From Atrina japonica (taxonomy: Eukaryota > Mollusca > Bivalvia > Pterioida > Pinnidae): a stretch of DNA of 64,000 nt. Below are positions 47,334 through 59,200 of the stretch, one piece after another. A program made the position numbers and the translations under genes. The DNA lies in assembly GCA_030159075.1 (NCBI GenBank), contig BROG01000042.1, forward strand, positions 1,677,501-1,741,500, read 5' to 3'. Under the pieces are notes generated by a model that was not told the DNA's origin, did not search any database, and saw only the letters and a list, made by a program, of their open reading frames with translations. Each line of letters starts with the position of its first letter. The stretch's first letter is position 1.

Positions 47334-49882
47334 GAGCATTTTTATTAAGTGAGTTGCCTAGACACCTTGTTTTATAAATATACTGTTTTATGATGATGAT
47401 TATTTCATTGTCAACTCTATTGCTGGGAAGAAGATTTTGATGGAGCAGCCCAAATATAAAGGTAGTTTTATTTACAGTGAATGGAATCATGAGATCTTCT
47501 AATAATATGCCAAAGCTATCCAGTATTTATGTACTTAGGGCACTTCCATAATAAGTGAATAATTGTTTCTGGTTCAGAATTACAAAATGTACAAAGAGGG
47601 GAGGTAACTGTTCCAATTCGAACGAAAATATGTTTGTTACTAATAAATGGTGGATTATTCTATATTGGAGCAATTGAAATTTGGTATTTGTTGTTACATG
47701 GAATGGCAAATTATAAAATTTGGGCGAAATTAAATTGTCTGTGTCATAAAAAAGTGTGTTCCATCTTTTTGTATCTGTGGATATCTGGTTAGCTTGAATT
47801 AAAATATTATAAAACATTTTGGACCCTTTTTCATTTTTTCAAATCAGTGTTAAGTTTATTGGTATATAAGGTTGGGATATTCTAGGAAGAGGGAATTTAT
47901 ATGAAGAAATAAAGTCTTTCACAACAGAGACAAGACCATGATACTGTAAAAAATGGGTATTTATATGATATTGCTGATTAAATTCCTCAATTGTGTAGAT
48001 AAAACAAGTATTAGTGTCTTTGATTAGATCATTTATGACAGATACATTGTTTGCAAACCATTTTTTATTGAAATAATACCTTTCCCCCAATTTTGAATTT
48101 ATTGTTGTATCAGATTGGAACTTTCAGTAAGTTTTCATCACAGATTACAATTGTATCAGAATATTTCAAATTTAATTTGTACCATCAAACCAGAATTTAT
48201 TTTTGCATTTACTTATACCTAACTGAATATATTCTGTACCACAATTTGCAAGAAGGTTTGTGTTAATATAAGTTTTTAGAATGTTTTGCCACTTTTCTGT
48301 ACATCGAAAAATTCTTCTTATTCATGTTAGTTTTAGAGAATAAATAAACTCTGCTAAATTTGTCATTTTTAGACCACCATTTGCATAATTTTGGAAAATT
48401 ATTTCTCTTTTAATATTATCTGGTTTTCCATTCCATAAGAAGTAATACCACTATTTGCATAGTTTTGGATAATTATTTCTCTTTTAATTTTCTCTTTATC
48501 TTATTTTCCATAACATGTCATACAATATTGAGTTAAGTGTACTAAGCAACTTTTCATTTGGATTAGGGAGTGAAATAAAGAGGTTTATTAAATTGAGAGA
48601 CAAGTAATGATCTGATAATATTTATCTTTCTTCGATTCCATATTTTTATTAATGATTTAAGCTTAGTAAGTCTTTTGCCAAAGTTAAGCTGTGGTATTTC
48701 ATGAAGATTAACGCTAATATCAATTCCTAATAAAGTAAATATTGATCTTTTCCCCACTGAAGATTAAGTTCAGGCAGAAGACAATCCCTACTGTATTTTT
48801 TACTTCCAACCCATTTTACCTGTGTTTTATCAACATTCATTTTTAATCCGGAAATTTATGAAAATTATGATTAATTCTACAATAGTTTCTTTTAATGATT
48901 GTTCTGACCCATAAATAATTAAAACGGTATCGTCGGCATATTGTGAGAGTAGAATAGGTGTATTATCAACTTTCATACCTTTTATGTTATTATTATTACG
49001 TAATGTTGTAGCCAAAATCTCAGCACAGGGAATGAACAGATATGGGGCAATAGGATCCCCCTGTCGACAGTCGATAAATTTCCACCCTGATTTATGGCTG
49101 AATGAACAATGAACCAACTTAGAATATAATTACCAACCCCCCCAAAAAAAACTCAAAGTCTTTTCAATAAAACGTCATGACACAGAATAAAACGCTTTCT
49201 CAAAATCAATCAAAATCAAGTAACATCCCAGGAATATCATTCTCCTCAGTAAATTGCATTATATCATAAACAAGCCTGGTGTTGACCCCAATGTATTGTC
49301 CAGAAAGGAAACCAGTTTGATCTTCATTAATTAGTTTATTGAGGACAGATTCTTTTCTAGAAGCTATAGTCCCGGAAGCAATTTTGTAAATAATATTTAG
49401 TAAAGATATCGGTCTCCAATTTTTAATAAAATGTCTAGGTTTATCTGCTTTTGGTATACAAGAAATTATCCCTTGTCTTTGAGTAATAGAAAGTTGACCT
49501 TAGCGATATTAAAAATTTATAGACCTAACAATAAGTTATCCCAAACAACCCCAAAAGCATTTAAAGAATTCTGAAGTAAATCCATCAGACCCAAGGCTTT
49601 TACGATTTTTCATTGATTTTAGGGTTTCGCCTGCTTCTTTGTATGTTATTTCACCTTCTAATTCGTCAGATTCAATTTTGGAAAGTTTAGGTGTTTTTGA
49701 ATTATTAGGATAACAATTTAAATTAGTATTTTTTGTACTGTTATTTTGTGCATTACTGGAATGAAGATTTTTATATAATGTACAAACTTCTTCTAAAATA
49801 GCATCTTGTTTTGTTATAATCTCATTATTTTCTTTTTGTAGTTTTGGTATAATTTTAGAAATGAAATTTCTGTTTTCTGTCA

Positions 49883-52068
49883 TCACATTCGCAGCAAACT
49901 TTATTCTGTTCCCTTTACACTACTTAATGAACCTTTCAGAAAGCAAGAATGAACCCCTACACGGATTCTTCAACCCATGAATACACAGTGAACTCCATTA
50001 TAATAGACATTGCTTATCACAGACTGTACAAGCCTACACGCGTTACAAACGATGACTGTTCTGAACAGAAACATCTTTTCCTAAAACTTAAATTTACAAT
50101 GAAAGGTATAGACGCTTTAAAAATTGGCAATGTTCTAATTACAAAAACGTTCAGTCCTATGTTCCGCCATATTTAAAAAACGAAGACCACGCCTTGCATT
50201 TAATATAGCTGTACTCCTAACATTGCATCCAAGTTATTCATTTACAAACTCGTTTTGCAGTGCCTAGACATCAACTATCTTGTACAGAACACCGTCACAT
50301 GTTCATCATCTCCTTAAATATAATCCTATCGGGTATGTCATCACCGGCGACGTTTCTATTGTTGAAAATTAAAACCTCAAGAATAAATTTTTAAGAGGTC
50401 CTAAATCTGTACTATGGTTGATAAAATTTCGTATTCGAAAACTTAAAGGAACTATGAAAACATGTTATCCCTCTGTATTTAGTGATCCAGAAGTAGTAAA
50501 TGAAGTTGATAGATTACATGACCAATATGTACTGGTACCAGCAGACAAAGCTTCAAATAATAAAGTTCTTATTTGCAAGGCACATTACTATAATTGTTTG
50601 TTAGAAGAACTAGGGTTTAATACGAATTCTGGTAATCCTACATACACACGTAGCTCACTTTCAAAGGACGAGATCCTTCAAAATCACGTGGCCGTATTAC
50701 GCTCTTTTGATGTACCTACAATCGATTCTGATTTTGAACCACCATACTTATATTGGATACCTAAACTTCATAAAACCCCATATAAGCAGAGGTACATAGC
50801 AGGATCCAGCACATGTTCTACCAAACGTTTATCTTTACACCTTACCAAGATATTTACAGTCGTTAAGGAGAAACTTCAGCAAAACTGTACAGTTGCTTAT
50901 TACAGAAGCGGGGTAAATCGGACACGGATACTTAAAAGATCTAAACAATTAAATTTAAAGGCACACAATTTTTCGCAAATTCGCAGTATCAAAACATACG
51001 ATTTCTCTACTCTTTACACAACTATTCCACATAAAAATCCAAAGGAAGACTTTTTAGCATCATAGACAACTTTTTTTCACTAAAGGTGGTACCCGAAAAT
51101 TTAAATATATAGTGACTGGTTCTCATGATACTTATATTGTCAAACACCACTTTGATTTTACACATAAATACACTGAAGTTGATATAAAACATGCTGGGAT
51201 TTCTAATAGAGAATATATTTGTAATGTTCGGGGACGTTGTCTTTCAACAATTTGGCATTCCTATGGGAATCAACTGTGCCCCTTTATTGGCAGACCTGTT
51301 CCTTTATTCATACGAAGCAGACTTCATTTAGAAACTGCTAAATCAAAAGAAGAAAAAGCTAGCGGTGTCCATTAATATCACATTTAGATATATCGACGAG
51401 GATTGTTTAATTAATAATGAAAATTTTCATACATATGTCAATGCGATCTAGAAATTAAAGATACAAGAGAATCAAGCACTTTATACTTAGACATTTTACT
51501 TACTATAGACACAGATGGAAAATTGGTAACTAAGCTATACGAAATACGCGACGATTTCGGCTTTCCCAACTTTAAATTTTCCACAATTAAGTAGTAACAT
51601 TCCATAGTCACCCGTATGTGGAGTTTATATTTCACAAACGATCCGATATGCCAGGGCGTTTTCAACATATGAACATTTTATATACAGATGTAAACTACCC
51701 ACTGACAAATCATTGACACAGGGATATCGAATTGATCATGTCAGTGTTCAGCAACTTTTACGGTTGGTACAATAGCCTTGTTTGCGATTACTGTGCTTCA
51801 CTGGGTGAAATATCGAGTTGCCTTTTCGTTGGCGGTTGTTGAGACGTTTGTACCAATTGTGACGAGGATTCGTTCCTCACGTATTTCATTTAGACTTGAC
51901 TGTGGACTCACGGCGGGTGTGACCGGTCGACAGGGGATGCTTACTCCTACATGGCACCTGATCCCACCTCTTTCCAGAGGTCCGTGTTTGTCCTTTTTTG
52001 CAGGATTTGTATCTATGTCCTGGACATCCTAAACATTTATACTTTGGCATTTGAGATGTTTCATATTC
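49883..52068 (+). mobile_element. Penelope-like element, most complete copy, nested in the LINE
   Basis: About 2.2 kb in + orientation: an N-terminal region (49949-50400, broken), finger segment [20 protein letters not shown], motif [14 protein letters not shown] (about 51000), a disrupted GIPMG-like region (51255), a damaged YIDE in place of YIDD (about 51395), the C-terminal region and 3' tail ending gagatgtttcatatt. No GIY-YIG endonuclease motif was recognised. Several stops and shifts make it inactive. Confidence 0.85.
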
Positions 52069-52227
52069 CAAATTTAAAAAAGTACTTGGTAGGTTTTTCC
52101 CCTCTTCTACCCATTTTGCTCTCGATCTGATAATACTTCCTTTAATTTTATGTGCCCTTAACGTTTGTATTTCCTGCTTTTTAGAACAAAGTTTATCTAA
52201 ATTTACCTCATTTAATGCTTCCAATTC

Positions 52228-52500
52228 TTGCCTGGCTCAGTCGGTAGGGCGCTCGACACTTGATCGTAAGGTCATGAGTTCGAGTCCATCGGCGGCAGGT
52301 TGGTTTCCTTTTTGTTTAGATGAGACAGTAAAAACCGATGTCCCTTGTCACATTAGGTGTCGGCACGTTAAAGAACCTTCACTCAATGACCGTAAGTGCC
52401 GAGCATAGGCCAAAATTTGAAGCCCTTCACCGGCATTTGGTGACGTCTCCATATGAGTGAAAGATTCTTGAGTGGGACGTTAAACAACATTAAACAAACA
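52228..52500 (+). mobile_element. tRNA-derived SINE, near complete
   Basis: The head has box A tggctcagtcggtagggcgc and box B gagttcgagtccatc. The body holds ggtgtcggcacgttaaagaa and tgagtgaaagattcttgagt, then gggacgttaaacaaca and an A-rich tail. The head resembles tRNA-derived mollusc SINEs. It abuts the LINE 5' break. Confidence 0.85.
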
Positions 52501-53370
52501 AAAAACAAACATAATTACTCAACCGCATCTTCGTTTTATTAACCGTTTGAGAGTGGTATACCAACACGATTTGTGGTAGAAATAATATTAACTTTCAATC
52601 AATACTGTGTGAATGAATATCCATGATTTTTATATTTATAACATTTTACAACACGTATTAGTTAGCTAATAATTTAATTGATTTCGGAACACAAAACAAC
52701 ACAGTTTAGAGATTTTGAAATATTCTTAAACATCTAATTCTGTAACCTTATTATCTTCGAATGCTCCATGGTCTTTGGGACATTGGAAGGTTTTAAACAT
52801 TTGCGAATTAACGAAAAAGATAACTTGATTGGGTGCGATCAGTATGCTGAAAAAATCACATTATGAGAGTGAGAAAGACAGAAAAAGAGAAAGAATGACA
52901 CACACAAATACCTGAGTACATCGAAATATACAATGTTAATAGTATCCTTGTTGCAAACATAATTGATATTCCCTAGTATGAAAAATGCGTCCTTCATTCA
53001 TGGAACTTAAAAAGGCTAAATACATCGAGACTTTTTTATCATTGAATTACCGGTATAACAAATGTTGATAGCTAACACTTATTTGAATGCGACAAGGAAC
53101 GTTCAATAACCTTTAATGATTCGTATGTTTGCATGGATGGATGAATCTCTCTCTCATATAAGTGACCTGTTTGTAATACTTTTTCTTTAGTGCAATATTA
53201 TCATTGTGTACCCTAAGCATACTGGTAGTATTTGTTCGTGGTACAGTTTGCCCAGCAACATAGCGGATGACCTTTCTCCTGTCATTTATACAGTTGTTAT
53301 AATTATGAACATCAAAGAAGGATATTACTTCTTGAATGCGTTTGTTGTATTTGCTGAAAGGATTTCTTTA
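52501..53370. other. No gene seen
   Basis: AT-rich intergenic sequence without a supported reading frame or repeat family. Confidence 0.5.
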
Positions 53371-53373
53371 TGT

Positions 53374-53575
53374 TGCTATTGTATTGTTGTTTAATGTCCC
53401 ACTCAAAGATCTTTCACTCGTGTGGAGACGTCACCAAATGCCAGTGAAGGGTTCAAACTTTGTCCTATCCTTGGCACTTACGGCAATTGAGTAGTGAGGG
53501 TTCTTTAACATGCCGACACCTACTGTGAAACCGGACCTCAGTTTTTACTGTCTCATTCGGAAGACAGGAAAAGCC
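53374..53575 (-). mobile_element. SINE copy, 3' body
   Basis: Reverse complement of the 52228 SINE from its tail (ttgttgtttaatgtcccact) to the tttttactgtctcatt segment. The tRNA head has been replaced by other sequence. Confidence 0.82.
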
Positions 53576-53809
53576 AGCCGCTTCCGCCGAGGCGAGAAAT
53601 CCAAACTACAAAATTTCTTTCAGGGAACAAAAATGAAATACAATCACATACAAACTATGTCAGGTTTTGGTATGAAATTACTTGAATATGACATTCCTGA
53701 GAGAATGATATTGAAAATTGACCCCCCGAAATTTCAAATTGATGCATTGGTCGAGGTTTACAAAGATTTACGCGGGGTTACAATTTCCACTACATCCTCT
53801 CAGAAATGA
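53576..53809 (+). CDS. Unrecognised ORF segment next to SINE
   Basis: The open frame starts inside the SINE (53510), but from 53576 on it encodes a mixed-composition stretch (MLKI-like MILKIDPPKFQIDALVEVYK) ending TSSQK. No family recognised. It could be a retroposed fragment, an exon, or chance. Confidence 0.15.
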   Translation, partial: SRFRRGEKSKLQNFFQGTKMKYNHIQTMSGFGMKLLEYDIPERMILKIDPPKFQIDALVEVYKDLRGVTISTTSSQK

Positions 53810-54180
53810 TATATTTATCAAATTATACCAATTCACTTATATTCAAGTAGTTATTTAATTGATTATAAACATTACAGCATCTACGTAGATATAATCTAAA
53901 TATGACCACAATTTCCATTGTAAAACTTCTGTAATCTTCGGTAAACTTCCGTAACAAAGGTTACCGGACTAAAAGAAAACAAATCGTATTCGCATATGGT
54001 AATTTTGAATATCACCTTCCAAAGCAATACTCTCACCCTGGGAATATCGAGTCAGTTGAAAATACTCATTGCTAACTGACCAATGAAATCACAATAATTT
54101 ATGAAGAGGTATCACTAAAATATTACTGGTAATTATGTTTTTATCTAAAGTAAAATATCAGTGGTATAACGTTGCTTAAC

Positions 54181-54217
<37 letters not shown>

Positions 54218-54238
54218 CATCATCATCATCATCATCGT
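54181..54238. repeat. (AAT)n(CAT)n microsatellite
   Basis: AAT units pass into CAT units, just before a Penelope-like 3' end. Confidence 0.95.
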
Positions 54239-54255
54239 TTTAAGTTATTGTCATT

Positions 54256-54565
54256 GTAGAATATAAAACATCTCAAATACCAAAGTATAAATCTTTAGGA
54301 TGTCCAGGATAAAGATACAAATCTAGTAAAAATGGATAAACATGGACCTCTGGAAACCAAGAGGTGGGATCAGTTACCATGGGGGAGTAAGCATCCCCTG
54401 TCGACTGGTCGCCGTGAGTCCGCAGTCAAATCCAAATGAAATACGTGAGGACGAATCCTCGTCACAATTAGCACAGACATCTCAACAACTGCCAACAAAA
54501 AGGCAACTCAACATTTCAACTAGTGAAGCAGATTAATCACAAACAAGACTATTATACCCAAACAA
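54256..54565 (-). mobile_element. Penelope-like 3' end, 5'-truncated
   Basis: It begins (3' tip) with aaaacatctcaaataccaaa and breaks off after gactattatacc. Only the tail is present. Confidence 0.85.
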
Positions 54566-54869
54566 TGGTTTCAGCCTGTATGATAGGAACAGACGTTGAC
54601 GAAAGTTATGATCTATGATTTGGTATATATGTTTTATTGCTAAAATAGATATAACTTGTCAATAATAACTATATTCATATCCAATTCAGTGCTTGCTCTT
54701 ATCCCATTTTCTCGTAAACCCGCCCAAATTCGCTAAAGAGTCTGTTGTTCTTCAAGTTTCTAATCCTAACTCGCTAAATAGTCTGTTGTTCTCCAAGTTT
54801 GGCTAATAACTCTGATGTTGTCTAAGCTTCTCATCCCAATTTGCTAAAGAGTCTGTTCCTCAGTTTTAC

Positions 54870-55865
54870 CTAGTCTTCAATGTGTATGAATTTGTGGCGT
54901 TTTGTCTTCAATATGTATGAATATGTGGTGATTTGTCTTCAATGTGTATGGATATGTGGTGATTTGTCTTCAATATATATGGATTTGTGGCGTTTTGTCT
55001 TCAATGTGTATGGATATGTGGTGGTTTGTCTTCAATGTGTATGGATTTGTGGCGTTTTGTCTTCAATGTGTATGGATATGTGGTGGTTTGTCTTCAATGT
55101 GTATGGATTTGTGGCGTTTTGTCTTCAATGTGTATGGATATGTTGTGATTTGTCTTCAATATATATTGATTTGTGGTGATTTGTCTTTAATGTGCATGGA
55201 TTTGTGGCATTTTGTCTTCAATGTGTATGGATATGTGGTGGTTTGTCTTCAATGTGTATGGATATGTGGTGATTTGTCTTCAATGTGTATGAATTTGTGG
55301 CGTTTTGTCTTCAATATGTATGGATACGTGGTGATTTGTCTTCAATGTGTATGGATATGTGGTGATTTGTCTTCAATATATATGGATTTGTGGTGATTTG
55401 TCTTCAATGTGTATGGATTTGTGGCGGTCTGTCTTCAATATGTATGGATATGTGGTGATTTGTCTTCAATATGTATGAATTTGTGGCGTTTTGTCTTCAA
55501 TATGTATGGATATGTGGCGTTTTGTCTTCAATGTGTATGGATATGTGGTGATTTGTCTTCAATATGTATGAATTTGTGGCGTTTTGTCTTCAATATGTAT
55601 GGATATGTGGTGATTTGTGTTCAATATGTATGTATTTGTGGTGATTTGTCTTCGATATGTATGGATTCGTGGTGTTTTCACTTCAATATGTATGGATTTG
55701 TGTTTTGTCTTCAATATGTATGGATATGTGGTGATTTGTCTTCAATATGTATGTATTTGTGGTGATTTGTCTTCAATATGTATGGATTCGTGGTGATTTG
55801 TGCTCAATATGTATGTATTTGTGGTGATTTGTCTTCAATATATATGGATTTGTGGTGATTTGTCA
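54870..55865. repeat. 31-bp minisatellite, about 32 copies, reaching into PLB-C
   Basis: The unit has tttgtcttcaatgtgtatgg followed by atatgtggtga. Variants alternate atatgtggtgattt and atttgtggcgtttt, hinting at a two-unit higher order. The last unit overlaps the PLB-C stop codon (55835-55837). Long + strand frames through it are artefacts. Confidence 0.96.
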
Positions 55866-56206
55866 TCCACTAAAGATATTGATTCCAAATTCTTCTTCTG
55901 TTTTTTCATGTACCATATGGAGGTGGACACAAGCGCTACAACAACCATGACTCCAACCATGATCGCTGCAGTGTAAGGTCTTGTTCCTCTAGAGTTGCCG
56001 TGTACATTACTTTTTGCCTGGTTTTTATAGTCTTTCGATTTTCCTGTTTTAAGTAGATTCTCTTGAGAAACACTGATTTCATTATGCTGAGGCTGGTTTT
56101 CATAATGTTCTTGCTCTCTTCTTTTATCTTCAGCTGTTACTTTTGGGAGAATATTCCTGGCCGCCAGTTGACCGCTATTAAGTCTAGTATAGAAATACGG
56201 ACGTTC
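55835..56206 (-). CDS. PLB-C terminal exon (stalk, membrane helix, tail)
   Basis: It opens ERPYFYTRLNSGQLAARN after tttttcag. A stalk of about 65 residues (QEHYENQPQHNEIS) lacks the 23-residue repeats of PLB-A. The membrane helix, KKQKKN and SLVDDKSPQIHIY follow. The final seven residues and the stop come from minisatellite sequence. Confidence 0.92.
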   Translation of the reverse strand, partial: ERPYFYTRLNSGQLAARNILPKVTAEDKRREQEHYENQPQHNEISVSQENLLKTGKSKDYKNQAKSNVHGNSRGTRPYTAAIMVGVMVVVALVSTSIWYMKKQKKNLESISLVDDKSPQIHIY

Positions 56207-59200
56207 CTGAAAAATAGAACCAAAGTATATATGTAAATGGTACAAGTTTTCATCAATTGTATTAATTCATGAAGACTAATGGGTTATTATATTTATTTTA
56301 CGTGACAGTTATCTTATTATATAAATTGGGAACGGATGTGATTTTCTCGGAAAGGAAAGTAGATATAATTGTTGAAAAGGAAAATAATTCTCTCTTAAAT
56401 TTAATGAAACGTGGGGTTATCAGAAAACTATTTTAACCATATTTTTGTTACCGGGAGTGTAATTGTGTGATATACAAAGTATTTTCAAAAACTATATTTG
56501 TGCAGGTAAAATGAATTGCCCTGCTCTAATTCCCTTAACCTCTGTAGCTATAATATTTTGTGCCGAAAACTGTCCTGTCGACCGTGCTGTGATGTAATTT
56601 AGATTGTAATTGATGACTGTGATTGTAAACATGGGTGCTTTATCTTGGTAAAACTATTTGAACGACACGAAACAATATGTAGCGATTATTAAACAACAGG
56701 ACACACATTTGACTTTATGCTACAATAAAATCGGTTTAAAACATTTAGGAAATCTAAATTTTTAAATTTCTAATAACATATATATTGCTTAAATGTGTTT
56801 GCATTCTACGAAATGTGGTTATATTGTTTTCAATAAACCCGTGTAAACATACATTGTTGGCAAACAAAGACCAATGAAAATATTTAATATATTTCCCAAA
56901 GCAAGTCTACTACAAATTTGTTTTGTGTGTGTCTTACCGGTGATGGACATATAATATCCTCCGAAAAAGCATGCTCTTTGTGTCCGACTGGCTGATTCTG
57001 GAAGACAAAAAGTACGAAAGGGATAATACTAACGTTAGTTTTACCACTGAAATTGGATGTAAATTTATTCATGAAATACTTAAAAACTGAAAATTGAAAA
57101 CTTCAGCCTAATAAAGTATTTGGTGTATTTTCTGTTTGTTGAACATTCAAGTAAAAATGAAGAAGTACCAATTGATTATCGAAACTCAAGTCCATTAGTA
57201 CACGATGAATTAGATGTGCAAATGGTCTCAACATAAAGAACACTTGCGGATCCTAAACGGGATAGGACCAGGTGTTTGGAATGAGTCAGCGTCCCCTACT
57301 GGCATGCCACATACGTTGCAAACGTTCCATGGAAACCTTTCTAGTTCGATGAACGGGTCAAATTCTGCGAAAAGGTGAAGTTTGGTGATGAGGTCAAGTT
57401 CGGTGAAAAGCACAATTGGCGAAAGAGAGTCATTGTCCGTGATCGTGCTCCAGAATACTATATTCCTGAGAGGGGGACTTCACAATGTTTAAAAATATAT
57501 CCGTATCTACCATAAAACAGTATGCCAAGCGTTTAACAACGTAACCTTATGTAAGTAGTTTATTGGCCAGCCGCCTCGCTCTCAGAATAATACACTTTTT
57601 TACGTTTACTATTAATGGTACTTATCGTAAACAAAAAGCCACACCGCACCAAATCCATATGGCCATACTTTCTTTAACAGTCCATAGGTTTATTCCATAC
57701 TATATCGAGCTTAAGCGTGTGGCATATAAGATTTGTATCAACACGATCACAACATAACAAACAACAATTATGAGAACTATTCAGCACGTCATTCTTATTG
57801 TATTTTTGATTTTAGATTGTCTATCATGAAACTCCATAAAAATACGACAAATTAGACATAACAACGGTCTCAACTCGGAACACAATTACGAATCTCAAAC
57901 GGGATGTGACCAGGTGTCTGGATGAATGTTTTTGTGGTGACTATGTGGAAGCTTGTTAAGTTCCATTACAAGTATCTTTAACATAGAATCATGTGAGTTA
58001 AACGTTACTAAACGAGTTACCATGTTAATCCATAGACTTCCTGCTGCTAGCTCCTGTCCTAGCTTACTTAGATGGAAACAGTCAGGTGCGAAATATGGAA
58101 TAATTGGTCTGTGATCCTAAAATGTAGATATACGTGTATACTATCATTTCTAACTAATTTGTCATTAATTATTGAAGAAACATTTAATTAATTTGAATAT
58201 ATTTGATCTTATCAAATTAGGATTAACTCAGGTGAACGTACCGGTGCACGAAATACTGCCTCTTCAAGGAAGGGTTGAACAACTACCGTGAAATCATCAC
58301 GCGTGTCATACCTTCCGGATGCAACCAAATCTCTTAAACCCTGTTGATATTGACGTGTTATGTTATTCACTGCAGCCCTCCTCTCTGGATTTACTGCCGT
58401 GGCCATACATGGGCAAAATATACTGAAATAAAAAATATAAGCTGATGTGAAACTACAAATAAATGTTAAATATAAAAATCTCAGATACCAAAGTATAAAT
58501 CAATAGGATGTCCAATTGACATATTAGTTACTTAATTGATGATAGTATTTCGTAGAAAAAACGGATTGTCTGTTAACTACGAAATACTGGAAAATGTATA
58601 AAATATGATGGTTGTAACGTGTTAACTGTAGGGGAGACAATCAGAACTTCCGAACATGGTGAAAATTAGGCAAAAACTATAATTACAATTTATATTGATG
58701 TGTTCATGACTTTCGAGTATTTTATTGGTAATATTTTTGTAAAACGAGTCACATTTACATGGAGATGTACACTAAAGTATGTCAATTTTTTCATTTTCCA
58801 GTTAAAGTTAAATGAACTTTTTTTAAATAATTGTCACGAATTAATGGTTTCATCAATTCAATCGAAGTGTCAAACGTTTAGAAGAAAGTCTTTTTATGTT
58901 ATACTTGTACTTTGTTTATATCATTTTGAAGTTTTACTTCTGTGAAAAAAAAAAAAACAACAAGTATTTTGTTGACACTACTAACTAAGAAAAAAAGAAG
59001 GAAATGGCGCTATAAATGTAGCTCGTCATTTATAAATGCTTTCATGTTATACAAAAAATGACACATTTCAAACCAATTTTTAAAGAAAGTCCACAATCCC
59101 CTACACAATTGTGTTAAGTTTACAAGATTTCAATGAATACATAAGTCAGGTAAATTATTTAATAAAATTGATTTTACATAGGAAGCAATGGTAAAATGAA

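Larger units (their letters stand above)
46871..52225 (-). mobile_element. L1/Tx1-type LINE relic, host of two nested insertions
   Basis: Minus-strand protein pieces in order: SIIRSRAKWVEEGKNLPSTF (52225-52069), NRNFISKIIPKLQKENNEII and NRKSLGSDGFTSEFFKCFW (49882-49540), a region with DRQGDPIAPYLFI and SQYADDTVLI (the YADD catalytic motif, about 49110-48940), the thumb and C-terminal domain (48757-47334), and NTFKNKFEEEWKKWERL to a stop at 46871. Many frameshifts. Penelope-like copies interrupt it at 46985-47333 and 49883-52068. Confidence 0.85.

Noticed and set aside
52228..52300. Functional tRNA gene
   Set aside because: Boxes A and B are present, but there is no complete cloverleaf acceptor pairing, and the sequence continues into a conserved SINE body.
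54880..55765. Three overlapping + strand ORFs of 99-150 residues with repeating YGYVV..CLQ
   Set aside because: They are frames through the 31-bp minisatellite. The period is not a multiple of three, and nothing non-repetitive is encoded.
57563..57757. + strand 64-residue ORF in a PLB-C intron
   Set aside because: It starts within Penelope-like family B sequence and has no recognisable domain.
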